From Adineta steineri (lineage: Eukaryota; Rotifera; Eurotatoria; Adinetida; Adinetidae): 64,000 nucleotides of DNA. Positions 21,860 to 36,929 of this stretch are shown piece after piece. Each line of letters begins with the position of its first letter. Position 1 is the first letter of the stretch. The position numbers and the translations under genes are program-made. The notes beneath the pieces were generated by a model that worked only from the letters and a program-made list of their open reading frames with translations, did no database searches and was not told the DNA's origin. The stretch lies in contig CAJNOI010000045.1 in assembly GCA_905250115.1 (NCBI GenBank), forward strand, positions 403,841-467,840, read 5' to 3'.

Positions 21860-23250
21860 CAGATTTCATGCATAAATTATATGCATTCTGTATTACCAAG
21901 GATGTAGATGTAGACTCTATACTCATTACTATCTACATCCACACACTCATAACTAAAGTTACTAGAAATATCAAACCATTTATCAGCATACTGGTACCTG
22001 AGATCTGACTAAAGTAAAGATCGTAGAAGTGCAATTATAATGTAAACCGTCGAAAGATTTATTCTTTTTTTTGTTTTTTTGATTATGCGTTGTTTATTTG
22101 TGACGCTTTGAAGCGCTTACAAAAAGATTTATTTTTCTGTCATGCTGCGTTCACGTTTATAGTAGATATAACTGCTAGAGAAGAAGTAAGAGATTATGAG
22201 TACACATATATCCAGTTGTCTAATCTCATTCTAAACTCTCTTTTGCAAAATAGAACCGACTACGACAACAACGTTAGCAACAATATCACTCACAACATTA
22301 ACAACAATGTTAACGACAACAATACCGAGTGAGTACAATCTTAAATCATTTTTAGTGACTCAAAGGATGCTTACGCGAAGTGACGATATCTAAAAGTTTT
22401 AATTTCAGCTTTTGAATAATCGTAATCTAAACAAAGACAAAATAGGGTCAGTTTTTGATGATTTCATTCAACCTACATTCATTAAAGTATTGAATATTCT
22501 TGTCCTATTCAACAGTATCAGCTGAAAAAAATTGTTGCTAAAAACATTTTCATGCAATAGAATTCATTAATTGTTTTAGCAATCACTTACATCCACCCTT
22601 TCTCAAAATGATCGGAAAATAATTCTACACGCTGAATTATTACTTGACATAATATCGACATGAGATATGTCTAGCAACATTAATCTCATTTTTTAGGTCG
22701 CATTTGTATAGAGTTACGTAATTGAAAAAAATGTCGTAGAATTATAAAATACAAACTTCAAACTTAGAAAAAACGCATTTCATGATCATCAATTAACCCT
22801 TACTGTACTGATTTTCTCATGAGAACAATGCGAGAATTATATTCTCTTGCCCACAGTCACATCCTGATACATACATACAACATCCATCCAAGATGGTGAG
22901 AGTACATCTTGTTTTCACTATGTTAAACAATGTAGAATGACGCTCACTCAAATTCTGAAATTTTATCATAATTCAGCATAACTGAATTGTATGACAGTGT
23001 TTGAGTCTCATCAGTTCGCGATATTGATAGAAGTCGAAAAATATTAATAAAATCGTTTATAACATATTTTTTATTAATTTGATTTAACATTTCATAATAA
23101 ATCTTATGTTAATCATAAAAACAAAAAGAAGTTTATTGAACGTCTGAAATGATTTAATTTGTGATCAATAGATAGACAACTTATGCACATGAGACCTTCA
23201 AAATTTATTGTGAAAGTAACATTTTTTTCATACTTTTCTGCATTATCTAG
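21860..23250. other. Intergenic, AT-rich
   Basis: It includes a degenerate telomere-like hairpin (21898-21953) and a TTAACCCTTACTG string at about 22795 that resembles one piggyBac terminus without a visible partner. The 80-codon frame at 22090-22332 ends in an Asn-rich run and shows no domain. Confidence 0.5.
21898..21953. repeat. Degenerate telomere-like inverted repeat (hairpin 9)
   Basis: GGATGTAGATGTAGA pairs with TCTACATCC followed by ACACAC across about 20 nt. The hexamer is TGTAGA/TGTGGA-like rather than TGTGGG, as expected of an old copy. Confidence 0.5.
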
Positions 23251-24254
23251 AATGGACAATGACAGGAAACATGAGTATCGGACAATATGGCCACACAGCA
23301 TCTATATTAGTAAATGGATTAGTATTAGTTGCTGGTGGAGACGACAGTGGTAATGATCATCCCAAGAGTGCTGAATTGTATAATCCATCAACAGGCACTT
23401 GGGCAATTACAGGAAGCATGAATGTCATACGAAGAGATTATACAGCATCGACATTAGCGAATGGATCCGTCTTAGTTGCTGGTGGATCCAACGGTGTTCG
23501 TCATAATAGTGCTGAATTGTACAATCCATCAACAGGCACGTGGACAACCACAGTGAACATGAGTACCCCACGATCTCTTCACACAGCATCCACATTAGCA
23601 AATGGATTAGTATTAGTCGCTGGTGGATCTGACGGCCTTGTTGTTCTTAATAGTACTGAATTGTACAATCCATCAACAGACACTTGTACAACTACAGGAA
23701 GCATGAATGTCGTACGAGGAGTTCACACTGCATCCATATTAGCAAATGGATTAGTATTAGTTACTGGTGGAGCGGCCGTTGTTGGTGATTATTTCAATAG
23801 TGCTGAATTGTATAATCCATCAACAGATACTTGGACAACTACAGGAAGCATAAATGTCGCCCGAGGATATCACACAGCATCCACATTACCAAATGGATTA
23901 GTATTAGTTGTTGGTGGAGAGGGTAGAAATGGTACTGCACTCAATAGTGCTGAATTGTACAATCCATCAACTGGCACGTGGACAACTACAGGAAGCATGA
24001 ATATCGCACGATATTATCACACAGCGTCCACATTAGCAAATGGAAAAGTATTAGTTACTGGTGGATTCGTAAGAGGTGTCGGTTATTTTAACAGTGCTGA
24101 ATTGTACAATCCAGCAACAGGCACTTGGACAATAACAGCAAATATGAGTACCTTCCGAGGATATCACACAGCATCCACATTAGCAAATGGAAAAGTATTA
24201 GTTACGGGTGGACAGACTGGCGGTGGTTATCTCAATAGTGCTGAGCTTTATTAA
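23251..24254 (+). CDS. Kelch-repeat protein, probably partial
   Basis: Seven tandem kelch-type blades of about 47 residues, each with the core HTASTLANGLVLVAGG, SAELYNPSTGTWTTTGSMN or close variants. The first ATG is at 23259, but an acceptor-like TTATCTAG ends at 23250 and the preceding codons give the tail of a blade (WTMTGNMS), so an upstream exon is likely missing or lost. The frame stops straight after SAELY, in the middle of the last blade, so the propeller cannot close normally. Blades are nearly identical at DNA level, indicating recent repeat turnover. Kelch propellers are protein-binding scaffolds or, in galactose-oxidase relatives, enzymes; no catalytic residues are visible. It may be a truncated copy. 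Confidence 0.72.
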
Positions 24255-24453
24255 TCAAAATATGTAGAATGACATTTTCTTTTGTGAACTGAATCATAAA
24301 TTTTTTTTTATATGTAATCAAAAGTATTTTATCATTCACATTCCTCAATAAATTATCATGCATCGAATAATATATGAGTGTCAGTAATATCTTCATGTCA
24401 TATTGTATGGCGGTTCTGGGATGAGAGCCATAATTGATCAAAAACGGATCATA

Positions 24454-24468
24454 GGGTGTGGGTGTGGG
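24454..24468. repeat. Telomere-like tract running into a gap
   Basis: GGGTGTGGGTGTGGG continues directly into the 100-N gap. The assembly break was probably caused by a longer repeat array. Confidence 0.8.
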
Positions 24469-24568
24469 NNNNNNNNNNNNNNNNNNNNNNNNNNNNNNNN
24501 NNNNNNNNNNNNNNNNNNNNNNNNNNNNNNNNNNNNNNNNNNNNNNNNNNNNNNNNNNNNNNNNNNNN
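24469..24568. other. Scaffold gap of 100 N
   Basis: It lies between the kelch gene side and the coiled coil of the MRCK-like kinase, and directly follows a TGTGGG tract. Confidence 0.95.
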
Positions 24569-27403
<2,835 letters not shown>

Positions 27404-27952
27404 TTTTTAAATCATTTGGTGTTAACAGAAATAATAAAAACTCAGACTGATGTAAGAAAAAAATGATATTACTCCCTATGAGTCAGTTGTTATCTTTAAG
27501 GTATTATTTACGATGTGTAAAAAGCAGTCCAAACAAAATTTAGAATAGCATAGATTAGATAAAAGTCTGATGTAGTCGTTGGAAGAAAACTTAAATAAAG
27601 TAAAATTTTGTTTGACAACAATATCTTGATATGATATCACTTAAAGTTAAATAATAAATGTCTAACGACAACTAAGTTTTCTCATTTATATTTATTTCTC
27701 CAATAATATCAATTGGTAATTCCTTTCCTTGACATAAGACTGTAAAATATGAGCCATCTATTACATACAAACGTTTATATTTATCTTTTCTACTATTTTT
27801 TATGTTCATTAACATCAAACTACAATAATATAGAAATTTCTTTATTTAAATTGAACTAATAACAAGGGAAGGGTGAGTGTGGGTATGGGTGTAATTCATT
27901 TTTCTCATCTACATCCACATATGAGATGGATAACTTTTTGTAGTTAAACCAA
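27404..27952. other. Intergenic, upstream of the kinase gene
   Basis: AT-rich. Only the degenerate telomere-like hairpin at 27866-27925 stands out. Confidence 0.5.
27866..27925. repeat. Degenerate telomere-like inverted repeat (hairpin 10)
   Basis: GGGTGAGTGTGGGTATGGGT is followed after about 18 nt by CTACATCCACATATGAG. The G-rich arm is longer than the C-rich arm. Confidence 0.55.
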
Positions 27953-28145
27953 GGGGGAAAAAGCGAGACTTCATCTACTTCAAAACTTTTTGAAGTACGA
28001 TGGGAGTATATGTGAGTACAAGGGAGTACAATGGGAGTATGATGGAAGTACAAAGGGAGTATAATGGAAGTACGAAGGGAGTACGGGGGAGTACGAAGGG
28101 GAGTACAAAGGGACTACGGAAGTACGGAAGTCTCGCTTTTCTCCT
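27953..28145. mobile_element. Short inverted-repeat element filled with a GGGAGTAC minisatellite
   Basis: The left end GGGGGAAAAAGCGAGACTTC and the right end (reverse complement AGGAGAAAAGCGAGACTTC) form a near-perfect terminal inverted repeat. The interior from about 27990 to 28125 is a tandem array of 10-13-bp units built on GGGAGTAC, with variants GGAAGTAC and GTGAGTAC. Small frames here are repeat translations. Inverted ends around a minisatellite suggest a MITE whose core has expanded. Confidence 0.75.
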
Positions 28146-28256
28146 TTGTAACACCATCACCCTTAGAACAAGAACATAATAAAAACTTAGGACTCTTTTA
28201 TGTCATGATGTTTCGCGATCATAAAATTCGTGACGAGAAAATATAGTACTTAAAAT
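28146..28256. other. Short spacer
   Basis: Nothing recognisable between the minisatellite element and the pseudogene fragment. Confidence 0.4.
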
Positions 28257-28636
28257 GATCGAATTTTCAGTGTTTCAGAAGCTAAAAATAATTTTCTTAT
28301 TTATGATAAATATGAAAATATTTCAACTTTTACATCAGAAAAAATAACAAGATTTAGGTCTAAAGAAGATTTTCATGGAGTAAGTTTTAGTCAATTTTAA
28401 ATTTTATAAATCATTATATTAAAGTCAATTAATGTTAGATGAATTATTAAATCAAGATCTTTTTAATGCACAAGTTGAAACTGATATTTCTATATTTCAA
28501 ACAATAACAAGATCAAATTTTCCTCGTTCATGAACGTCTATGCGTTCATTTATAAATAGCAATGAACTTTTGACTACTTCTTTAATATCTGCTACTACAA
28601 GTGTTTTACATGATAATACAGTCACATCATATGGAT
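28257..28636 (+). pseudogene. Two-exon coding remnant with an in-frame stop
   Basis: The plus strand reads as protein: NNFLIYDKYENISTFTSEKI and on to SKEDFHG, then a GTAAGT donor, a short AT-rich intron-like stretch, and a second block starting LDELLNQDLFNAQVETDISI. The second block contains an in-frame TGA at about 28532 (FPRS-stop-TSMRSF), where a CGA-to-TGA change would explain the break, and continues SNELLTTSLISATTSVLHDN. The phase across the intron is not clean. No family recognised. Confidence 0.4.
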
Positions 28637-28639
28637 AAA

Positions 28640-30304
28640 TTTAATCAATAACAAAAATTATTGTTGATTTTTTTTTGAAAAGTTTCATTTTCACATAGCA
28701 CTATTTGATTGACAAACTTGTCCTCTTCATTTCTGACTATTCTAGTTTTCTGCTATTCATTGAAGATTTTGGATTTCTGGTTATTCAATTAGGATCGAGT
28801 CATATATTTCTTAGTAGTGATTGATAAACACCAATATACTCTATTGTGTTGATTTAACTTATATAAGTCATAGAACAATTTTGATTTTTCAGATTTGAAA
28901 ATTAGTATCAATTTTAAATGAGTTTACTTCTTTTGCATATGATGTCATACATCGTTGTACTAAAATGAGAAATATATTCATGTACATTCTACTATCGATT
29001 TTGTAAGTATAATGAAAGATGTTTTTATAATTTATGCACATGGTGAAAATAAATGTGTTGTAAACTATGAAAACAATAAAAAACAAAATATATCTCAGGT
29101 AACGTCACATGTGACGATAATATTTCATGTAAATAAAACCATGTGCAATCTAAAGTAATTACGACGTTATAAAGAAAAAAAAAATAATAATCTCATCACA
29201 CTAGTATCGAATTAAACGAGTCTATGAGTAATACTTAAATTATCGGTGAAAATTGTTTATCAAGTTTTTGATCATTGGAATTACACTAACACATACATAA
29301 AAAGCATGTCTGATCTCCTGTCTATATTCTTCATCAAAATAAATTTATACTCAATATACTTATACTTATTTTCATTAGATCTATTTTTTATACAATAATA
29401 TTCATATAAATTTGTTTGTATCTATATTGGATTTTATTTTGATAAAATTTTTGTCTTGTTTGATATTTCATATCGTTAATATTAGGCAAAATAATACAAA
29501 ATAATGTGCATATTCAGTTCGTTGAGTAGATCTTATTGACTGGTTTAATTACGTTGAAAAAATATGATGAAGTTTAAATACATGTATAAAGACTTTATCA
29601 ATAAAATATTATTACGACTGAAAAATAAAAAGTATTTATTTTTATCTACTATTATCGATAAAAGGCCGCCATGTCTTGTGTCGTATATTTCATAGGCTTG
29701 ATAAAATATTCAAAGGTGTGTACGTGTATATATCCTCGATTCTTTGCATGTACATAAAAAGGATATTTACATGCAATTAATATTTTTCATTGGTGAATAG
29801 ATAATTAACCAATTGCATCTCCTTATTTGTACGCTGTTTCAGTTAACAAAACATGTATTAGAAAAAGATTAACGATTTTTTTATTGTCGCATATACGAAA
29901 AATATTCGATGTGAATCTAATCAATCATTTTCGAATTGTACAGCACAATACGATACGTTTTCTTTTCATCGAAATGAATGCAAAGGTATCTCAGATATAA
30001 ATATATTGACATTTGTTATTCTCAATACTTCATTCTTTTTAAAATTTCTGACGGTTAGTATCATAATTATTTTTTATTAATGTTAATGAGAAATATAGTA
30101 TAGTATTAGAAAAAAACGAACTATTTCTCCATTATCAAATCCCTATTGTTCAATTGACTCATGTATTATAAACTTTCTATCATCAATATTTTCATCATCT
30201 TATGATGTATATACTGTTTTATGAAATATACTATTCTTTTATAAATATTTCATTATTTTTAGATTTTACAAACAAGTATTTACATACATTAATAAAGAAA
30301 AAAA
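28640..30304. other. Intergenic, AT-rich
   Basis: 1.7 kb with no supported gene. It probably includes the promoter of the ART/FG-GAP gene. Confidence 0.5.
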
Positions 30305-33300
30305 ATGGATTATTTAGTGCTACAAAATAGACCATCAACGGAAAACGCTCGCACACAAATTGAAGAAATAGGTATACCACCTATCAGCAAAAATGTTCGA
30401 ACACAAACAGAATTAACATCAATTGGAACTGATAATGAAACAATGCAATATCGAAGAAAATCAAAAAGGAGATCAGTCAAAGTCATTGGTGATCCATCAA
30501 GTCTTTTGATGAATGTAACATATCAAAACGCCGATGACAAAGATACAGGTGGTCGAAATTTAGAACTCTTACCAGAACTATTGGAAGAAGATGTAAATAA
30601 TTTCAATGAAGACTCTGCTGACACTGATCACCGGAGAGGAGAATCTAATGAAACAGGACAAAAACTAACAGATACCAGTACTCCTGATGAAACAGAACCG
30701 TCAACAGAACCTATACTTGACTATGCTAATGAACCACTTTTACCACTTGCCGAAGCATGTGCTCCCCTTCATGATATTCTACATAATATATCATTTTATG
30801 TTAAATTAGCATTAGAAGAAACACCTTCACCACCACTTGATAATCTTACTGTTGATGAAAGTGCTGCTATTCGTTTATATACGATTGAATGGGATCGACC
30901 ACATCGAAGTCTTTATTCAATGCTTAATTATACTCTTAAAACTCAACCTCGTGAAAAACTTATACCATACCACAAATATATGAAGTTATTCATCACTGCT
31001 CTTGTCAAACTTCCCTGCATTCCTCCTTGTACTGTTTGGAGAGGAGTGACAAAAGATTTGAGTGCAGAGTTTCCACCTGGCACTCCTGTCACTTGGTGGG
31101 CATTTTCATCTACTACAACTGAATTAACTGTACTAGAAAATAACATGTATTTGGGTGCTAATGGAAGTCGAACTCTATTTTCTGTCGAAGCTATAAATGG
31201 TCGAACTATTAAAGCACATTCTCATTTTGTTACTGAAGATGAACTTCTTCTTCTCCCTGGTACTTATATGGTTGTTCAATCACTCTTTAGTCCAGCACCT
31301 GATCTTAATATCATTCATCTGAAACAAGAGATACCTAAAGATGTTTTATTACAACCACCATATGAAGGTATTGTGCATGACTTTTTAATTATTTCTTATG
31401 AATGAGAATGTCGGTTTTAATTTAGGTGCACATATTTTTCCAAAACTAAAGTAAGTCTAGTTATAGCTGTTTTCAGAGGATTATTTTTATGTAACTTCTT
31501 TTGTGATATATTTGAAGACGTCCATGGTATACAAAGAAAAGATTTGCTATTCCATTGGTTTTGTCAATTATAGCAGTTATTACGGCAGCTATTATTGGTG
31601 TTGTTATGGGATTAAAATCTGCAAAGAGTGGTAAGTTTTTCACAGATTTCTCCAATTGCAGTAGTGTTCTGCATGATCAGTGATTTCATGATCTCGATCG
31701 TAATCACTACTTTCTATTGTTTTATTCTAGTACAAGTATGCACAACACCATATGTAGGAACTGCAGCTTTCTTTCAAACTGGTAACTTTCCGATTTCTGG
31801 CATAACGGGCACATTCGATAACGATACGAACTTAGATATCATCGTGACAAATCAACAAGATGACGAAATTGTTGTATTATATGGTGACGGACAAGGGAAT
31901 TTTCCATCGCAGTCTAAAGTTAAAACTCTTCCACAACCTGTCTCAATAATATTTTACGATTTGAACAATGATCGTGCATTAGATCTCATAATAGTGTATG
32001 AGGGTGTTAATAGTGTTGGTGTGCGACTTGGTAATGGTGATAATACTTTTCAAGAAAGAATTACTAGCCCAGTTGGTACACGACCAGAATCTGTAACAAT
32101 AGGTGATTTCAATCTTGATGGTACACAAGACTTAGCAGTAGTCAACAGTGGTGATAATACTGTTAGTATTCTTATTGGAATCGAATTTGGAACATTTGCA
32201 TCGCAACAAGTTTACCCTGTTGGTAGTAATCCAATCACAGTATTATCAGGAAATTTCAATAATGATGGTGTACCTGATCTTGCTGTTGTTAATAGTGGTG
32301 ATAACTCTGTCGGCATACTTTTTGGATATATGAATGGAAAAAATGTAGGTTTTATGCCTCCACAAACGTTTCCAGTTGGTTTATATCCAAGAGGTGGCAT
32401 AGTAAACGATTTTGATAATGATAGTTATCTCGATCTGGCAACAGTTAATTATAATGCTGCATCCATCAGTATCTTGTTTGGGTATGGAAATGGTAGTTTT
32501 GAACCACAAAGGATATATTCTGTTGGTAATAGTCCACGTAGTCTGACCGCATATGACTTTAATAATGACTCTATTTTGGATCTAGCTATAGCAAACTATT
32601 TAGATAATACAATCAGCATACTAATTGGTGGTGGAAATCGAACCTTTCAACCTCAAGTAACTTATAGTGCTGGTCAAACTCCATTTAGTATCATATCAGA
32701 TAATTTTAATAATGATAACATTAGAGATTTAGCAGTAACTAACTATGGAGTAAATACTATCAATATATTGTTTGGTATGGGTAATGGTTCTTTCCAATCA
32801 CCACAGGCTTATCCTGTTGGTAATGCGCCGGTATCTATTACATCAGGTGATATTGATCATGATGGTGTGGTAGACATTGCAGTAGCAAATTACGCTGAGA
32901 GTACTATTAGTGTATTACTCGGCGACAGCAATATATCTTTTCCAATAAATCCAAGGTATGGCACTGGTAGTCAACCAAGTTATATAGCAGCGAATGATTT
33001 TAATAATGATACTATTGTGGATCTAGCAATTACTGACTATAATGAAGGATGCGTAAGCATTCTTCTTGGCAATAAAGATAAAACATTTCCAACTCAAACA
33101 AGTTATTTAACTGGTAACAAACCGATGTCGATCATAGCTGGTAATTTTTCTGGTAGAATTAGTCCGGATCTCATAGTGGTCAATTATGCTGATAACAATA
33201 TTGGCCTATTGTCCAATAATGGATATGGAATCTTTCAACGTGCAAAATTTACTTCAGTTGGCAGCAATCCCATTTCATTGATAGCAGGTGATTTTAATAA

Positions 33301-34849
33301 TGATAACAAATCAGATGTTGCCGTCTGTAATGAAGGCGATAGCAGTATTACTATATTATTTGGTAATCAAGCAGGAAGCTTTAGCAATACGATAACATTC
33401 AACATTAGCGTTATTCCATACTCGATCATATCAATGGATTTCAACAAAGACAAGAAACTAGATTTAGCTGTTGTTAGCCAATTCAACAATACTGTTATCG
33501 TACTATTTGGGAATGGAGATGGTAATTTTACATCTTCACAAAGCTATTTTGTTGAACAAAATCCATATTCAATTACATCAAATGATTTTAATAAAGATGG
33601 AAATCTTGATCTAGCGGTAGTCAGCTACATTAGTGGTACTGTTAATATATTGTTTGGATCTCAAAATGGTATTTTTAAATCCGGTGAGAAGTATATAATT
33701 AGTTATGGAATATGTTATATAATATCGACTGATGTCAATAATGATACTTTCATTGATTTAGTAATTTCTAACTTTTTCAATAACTCTATCACTATTCTAT
33801 TTGGTCAGTCAAATGGATTATTCGCTAATAATATTAGTTATATAGTTGGTCTCTCTCCAACGTCAATTGTATCGGGTGATTTTAATTTTGATGGAAAACT
33901 TGATCTAGCAATAGCTTGTTTTAATGATAATACTGTCAGCTTATTGATTGGAAATGGCAGTGGAACCTTTCAACATCTACCTGGATATGGAACTAGTATA
34001 AATCCTATTTTTCTCGTATCAGCTGATTTTAATAATGATTTAAGGCTTGATCTGGCGATAGTTAATCAAGGTGATAATTCCATAAGTTTGATGTTTGGTG
34101 ATGTTAATCGAATCTTTCAAGTACGACGAAAAGTCAACACTGGTTGGAAGCCTGTATTTGTCTTAGCAAATTATCTCAATAATGATAATATGTTAGATTT
34201 AGCTGTGGTGAATCAAGACGACAACTCTATCAGTATTCTATTAGGTGATTCAAATGGTTTCTTTCAACTTCAAAAGACTTATACGGTTGGAAAAACTCCA
34301 TCATTTATGTTGGCAGGTGATCTAAACAAGGATGGTATACAAGATCTAGTTGTAATTAACAAAGGTGATAATAGCGTCAGTGTCCTTCTTAACAATAGAA
34401 CTGAAATCTTTCGATCATATATGAACTATTCAGTTGGTGATACACCAATTTCTGCTACATTAAATGATTTTAATAATGATAACAATTTAGATTTAATAGT
34501 GACCAACTTTCTTAGTGCTAGTTTGTCATTATTTCTTGGAAACGCAGATGGTAGTTTTTCAACTATGAAAAATTATATTGTTGGTGGATCTCCTTATGCT
34601 ATTATTGCATTCGATTTTAACAATGATGCAAACCTAGATCTTATAGTGACCAATTATTTTCAGAATACTTTTAAAACGTTGGTGGGCTATGGTGATGGAA
34701 CTTTTAAGATAAATATCGATCGTCACACTGGTATAGATCCAACTTCAGTAGTCATTGGCGATTTTAATAATGACAAAATGATGGATGTTGCCACAACTAA
34801 TACACTTTCTAATAATATTGGTGTTAAACTGAACTTGTGCACTTTATAA
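30305..34849 (+). CDS. ADP-ribosyltransferase-transmembrane-FG-GAP fusion protein
   Basis: Four exons: 30305-31367, 31426-31450, 31518-31630, 31731-34849; introns 58, 67 and 100 nt; 4320 nt, 1439 aa. Residues 1-140 are low-complexity and charged. Residues 180-330 are an ART fold with Arg246 (CTVWRGV), Ser268/269 (WWAFSSTTT) and the E-x-E motif Glu311/Glu313 (TEDELLLLPGTYMVV). A basic anchor (KKR) precedes one helix at about 374-395 (IPLVLSIIAVITAAIIGVVM). The remainder is 21 FG-GAP/VCBS-type repeats of about 48 residues, with Ca-binding loops such as FNNDGVPDLAVVN and cores such as SILFGYGNGSF. FG-GAP repeats form integrin-alpha-like propellers. Without the first intron the ART frame stops at 31405; splicing restores phase through all exons. 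Type II topology (ART inside, propellers outside) is inferred. One gene against two neighbouring genes should be settled by RNA. Confidence 0.85.
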
Positions 34850-34951
34850 AACTAAATATCACTATTCATTCTATTTGAGGATCAATCTCTTTTATAAATT
34901 ATAGATCTTCATTGTCTCTTTTAATAATTTATTTTTTTGATTATATTGAAT

Positions 34952-34975
34952 CTTGTTAGAGAGCACTCTAACAAG
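34952..34975. repeat. 10-bp-arm palindrome downstream of the FG-GAP gene
   Basis: CTTGTTAGAG-AGCA-CTCTAACAAG is a perfect hairpin 100 bp after the stop codon. It may be a 3' processing structure or part of a small element; the function is unknown. Confidence 0.55.
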
Positions 34976-34988
34976 TTAAATTTACCAT

Positions 34989-35053
34989 CTTGACGGTGTG
35001 GGTGTGAGGAATGAATGAGAAGAATAGTTCACACCCACACCCACACCCTCAAG
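34989..35053. repeat. Telomere-like inverted repeat (hairpin 11)
   Basis: CTTGACGGTGTGGGTGTGAG is answered by CACACCCACACCCACACCCT and then CAAG. Both ends carry the CTTGA/TCAAG border seen in hairpins 1, 3, 4 and 6. Confidence 0.85.
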
Positions 35054-36630
35054 TACAAAGTACAGAAAGTATCAAGTATTTAACTAAGTATCTTGTCTCT
35101 GAATGCAAGACTACAACAGATATCAACAGCCACATCCACACTTTCAATACGAAAAAAGTAAATTTCTGATTACTGGTTCTCCGTTTCGTTTCAAATTACA
35201 TAATTCTAAGTAACGACTTATATAATTACATACATCTTCGCTTATCTATGAATTTTTAATAAATGATACGCATTTTTAACTTTTACAAATTTTCAAGAAT
35301 TAAAATTTTGAATAATTTTGTCATGCACACTTCAAAATTTGTATTAGTTTAATATTTGCCATCCCATGAAAATTAAAATATTTCATTTAAAAAAAATGAG
35401 TGAAAATCTGTGTGCAAATACAAATCAATGATCAAAATATTTTCTTGTGTAAAAACCCTTAAATAGTTTTAATTTTATTTAAAAATAAAAAATTTTCAAT
35501 GGTTAACTGATTTATTTAAAAAAGATATAAGAAAAGGAACAACTGAATTAAATTGATTCAATCAAATAAGATTAAATTCATTAAAACAAATTTTATTTAG
35601 AATAATAAAAAATAACAATTCAATAGAAATTTGATTCCTTAGGATTTTTACTTTTAATTAAAGGAAATTTTTCTGCTTTTTCTCTTATTAAATCTAAGAA
35701 AATTTTATATATATGTCAATCATTATTTTTAATATATTTAATAGATTGTTTTCAATTCTGATTACAAATATTATTATGAAAAGCATGGCTTTATGCTATT
35801 ACAATGATTTCTCTTTCTTTCTTTTATCAAGTTTTATATATATAATGAAGTAATTTGACTTTTTCTCTTATTTTTTTCATTTAAACTTTTTATTTATGTA
35901 AAAGCATATTATAATTTGCTAAAATTATCATTGAAAATGCGTATTACTTATCAAGGTATACTTTTTTCAGTGTAATAAAGTATAAAGAAAACACTCATTT
36001 TATTTGCGTTGTGTATTGTAACTATATATTTGAGATCGAGTGTAAATGAAGACGTGGCACTGTCTATCTGGTGCGTTTTTTATAGTCATATTTACGGTAC
36101 TTAATTAGAGATTATAGTATAGTATGAAATTGTTTATGGCTATATCTCAATGCTTAGAATGGCATGTATCTTATAAACAGTGGATTGATTTACTGTTCAT
36201 TAACTAATTGACTAACGGCAAGCAGAGGGTGTCTCCAGAAAGAAGAAAATCGAGATAAGAAATATTGGTTAACATATGATATGTTACAATAAAATCTTCA
36301 GATGCGAAATGCCATTTTGTGATGAGATCACAATATCTTCTGATGTACGAATAGATGAGAGATAGATAGTTAATAGCTCGTCGTTAGAAAGGTCACCTTA
36401 ATATTATTCGTCACGGATAGGAGCATGAAATAATCAATCTTTAACGAGCATTTGGTTTGGAATTCATCAGCATGGTTGATAACTGAGAATCTGTGAGTTT
36501 ATGGAGAATTTCGTATGGTGACTGTTGGGTTGTACGTTGGCACCATAATAAAGTGAAAAGAGTCGCATTAGTTTTATTCAATTTGTATATTTGCTAGAAA
36601 ACTTAGGGAAACATATTCTGTATCTTGCGA

Positions 36631-36714
36631 ATGTGGGTGGATGTGGCGCGTCGATTTTGCGTTCTTCTCTTACCCACGCTCACCCTCACCCACACCCACA
36701 TCCACCCTTAAGAT
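36631..36714. repeat. Telomere-like inverted repeat (hairpin 12)
   Basis: ATGTGGGTGGATGTGGCG, a spacer of about 22 nt, then ACCCACGCTCACCCTCACCC followed by more CCCACA units, ending CACCCTTAAG. It is close upstream of the Penelope-type remnant. Confidence 0.75.
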
Positions 36715-36929
36715 TAACAACAACATTGATATTAGGACTGAAAATAGTATCAATAATAATAATTGTGTCAATAACTAGTTGAATAATAATAAAAATCATC
36801 TAGCGAATCAGCAGTCAATTTATAATAATGAAACTAACAATCTACATTTAAATAATAATAATAACAACACCGACTAAGACAAAATTAACGAGGTATTGAG
36901 TTATTTCGGTAACGAATCTTTTACATTTA

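Larger units (their letters stand above)
34850..36630. other. Intergenic, very AT-rich
   Basis: It contains the palindrome at 34952-34975 and hairpin 11 at 34989-35053. Beyond 35.1 kb there are long A/T runs and no supported gene. Confidence 0.55.

Noticed and set aside
22795..22860. TTAACCCTTACTG resembling a piggyBac left end
   Set aside because: No matching inverted end with TTAA was found downstream.
28000..28140. Possible CRISPR-like array from regularly spaced GGGAGTAC units
   Set aside because: Units are 10-13 bp with no spacers of uniform length, in a eukaryotic context; it is a minisatellite.
31628..31730. N-terminal 34 residues of the FG-GAP ORF read as its own signal peptide
   Set aside because: The stretch fits a 100-nt GT-AG intron; splicing it out restores frame with the upstream transmembrane exon. 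A separate start remains a minor possibility.
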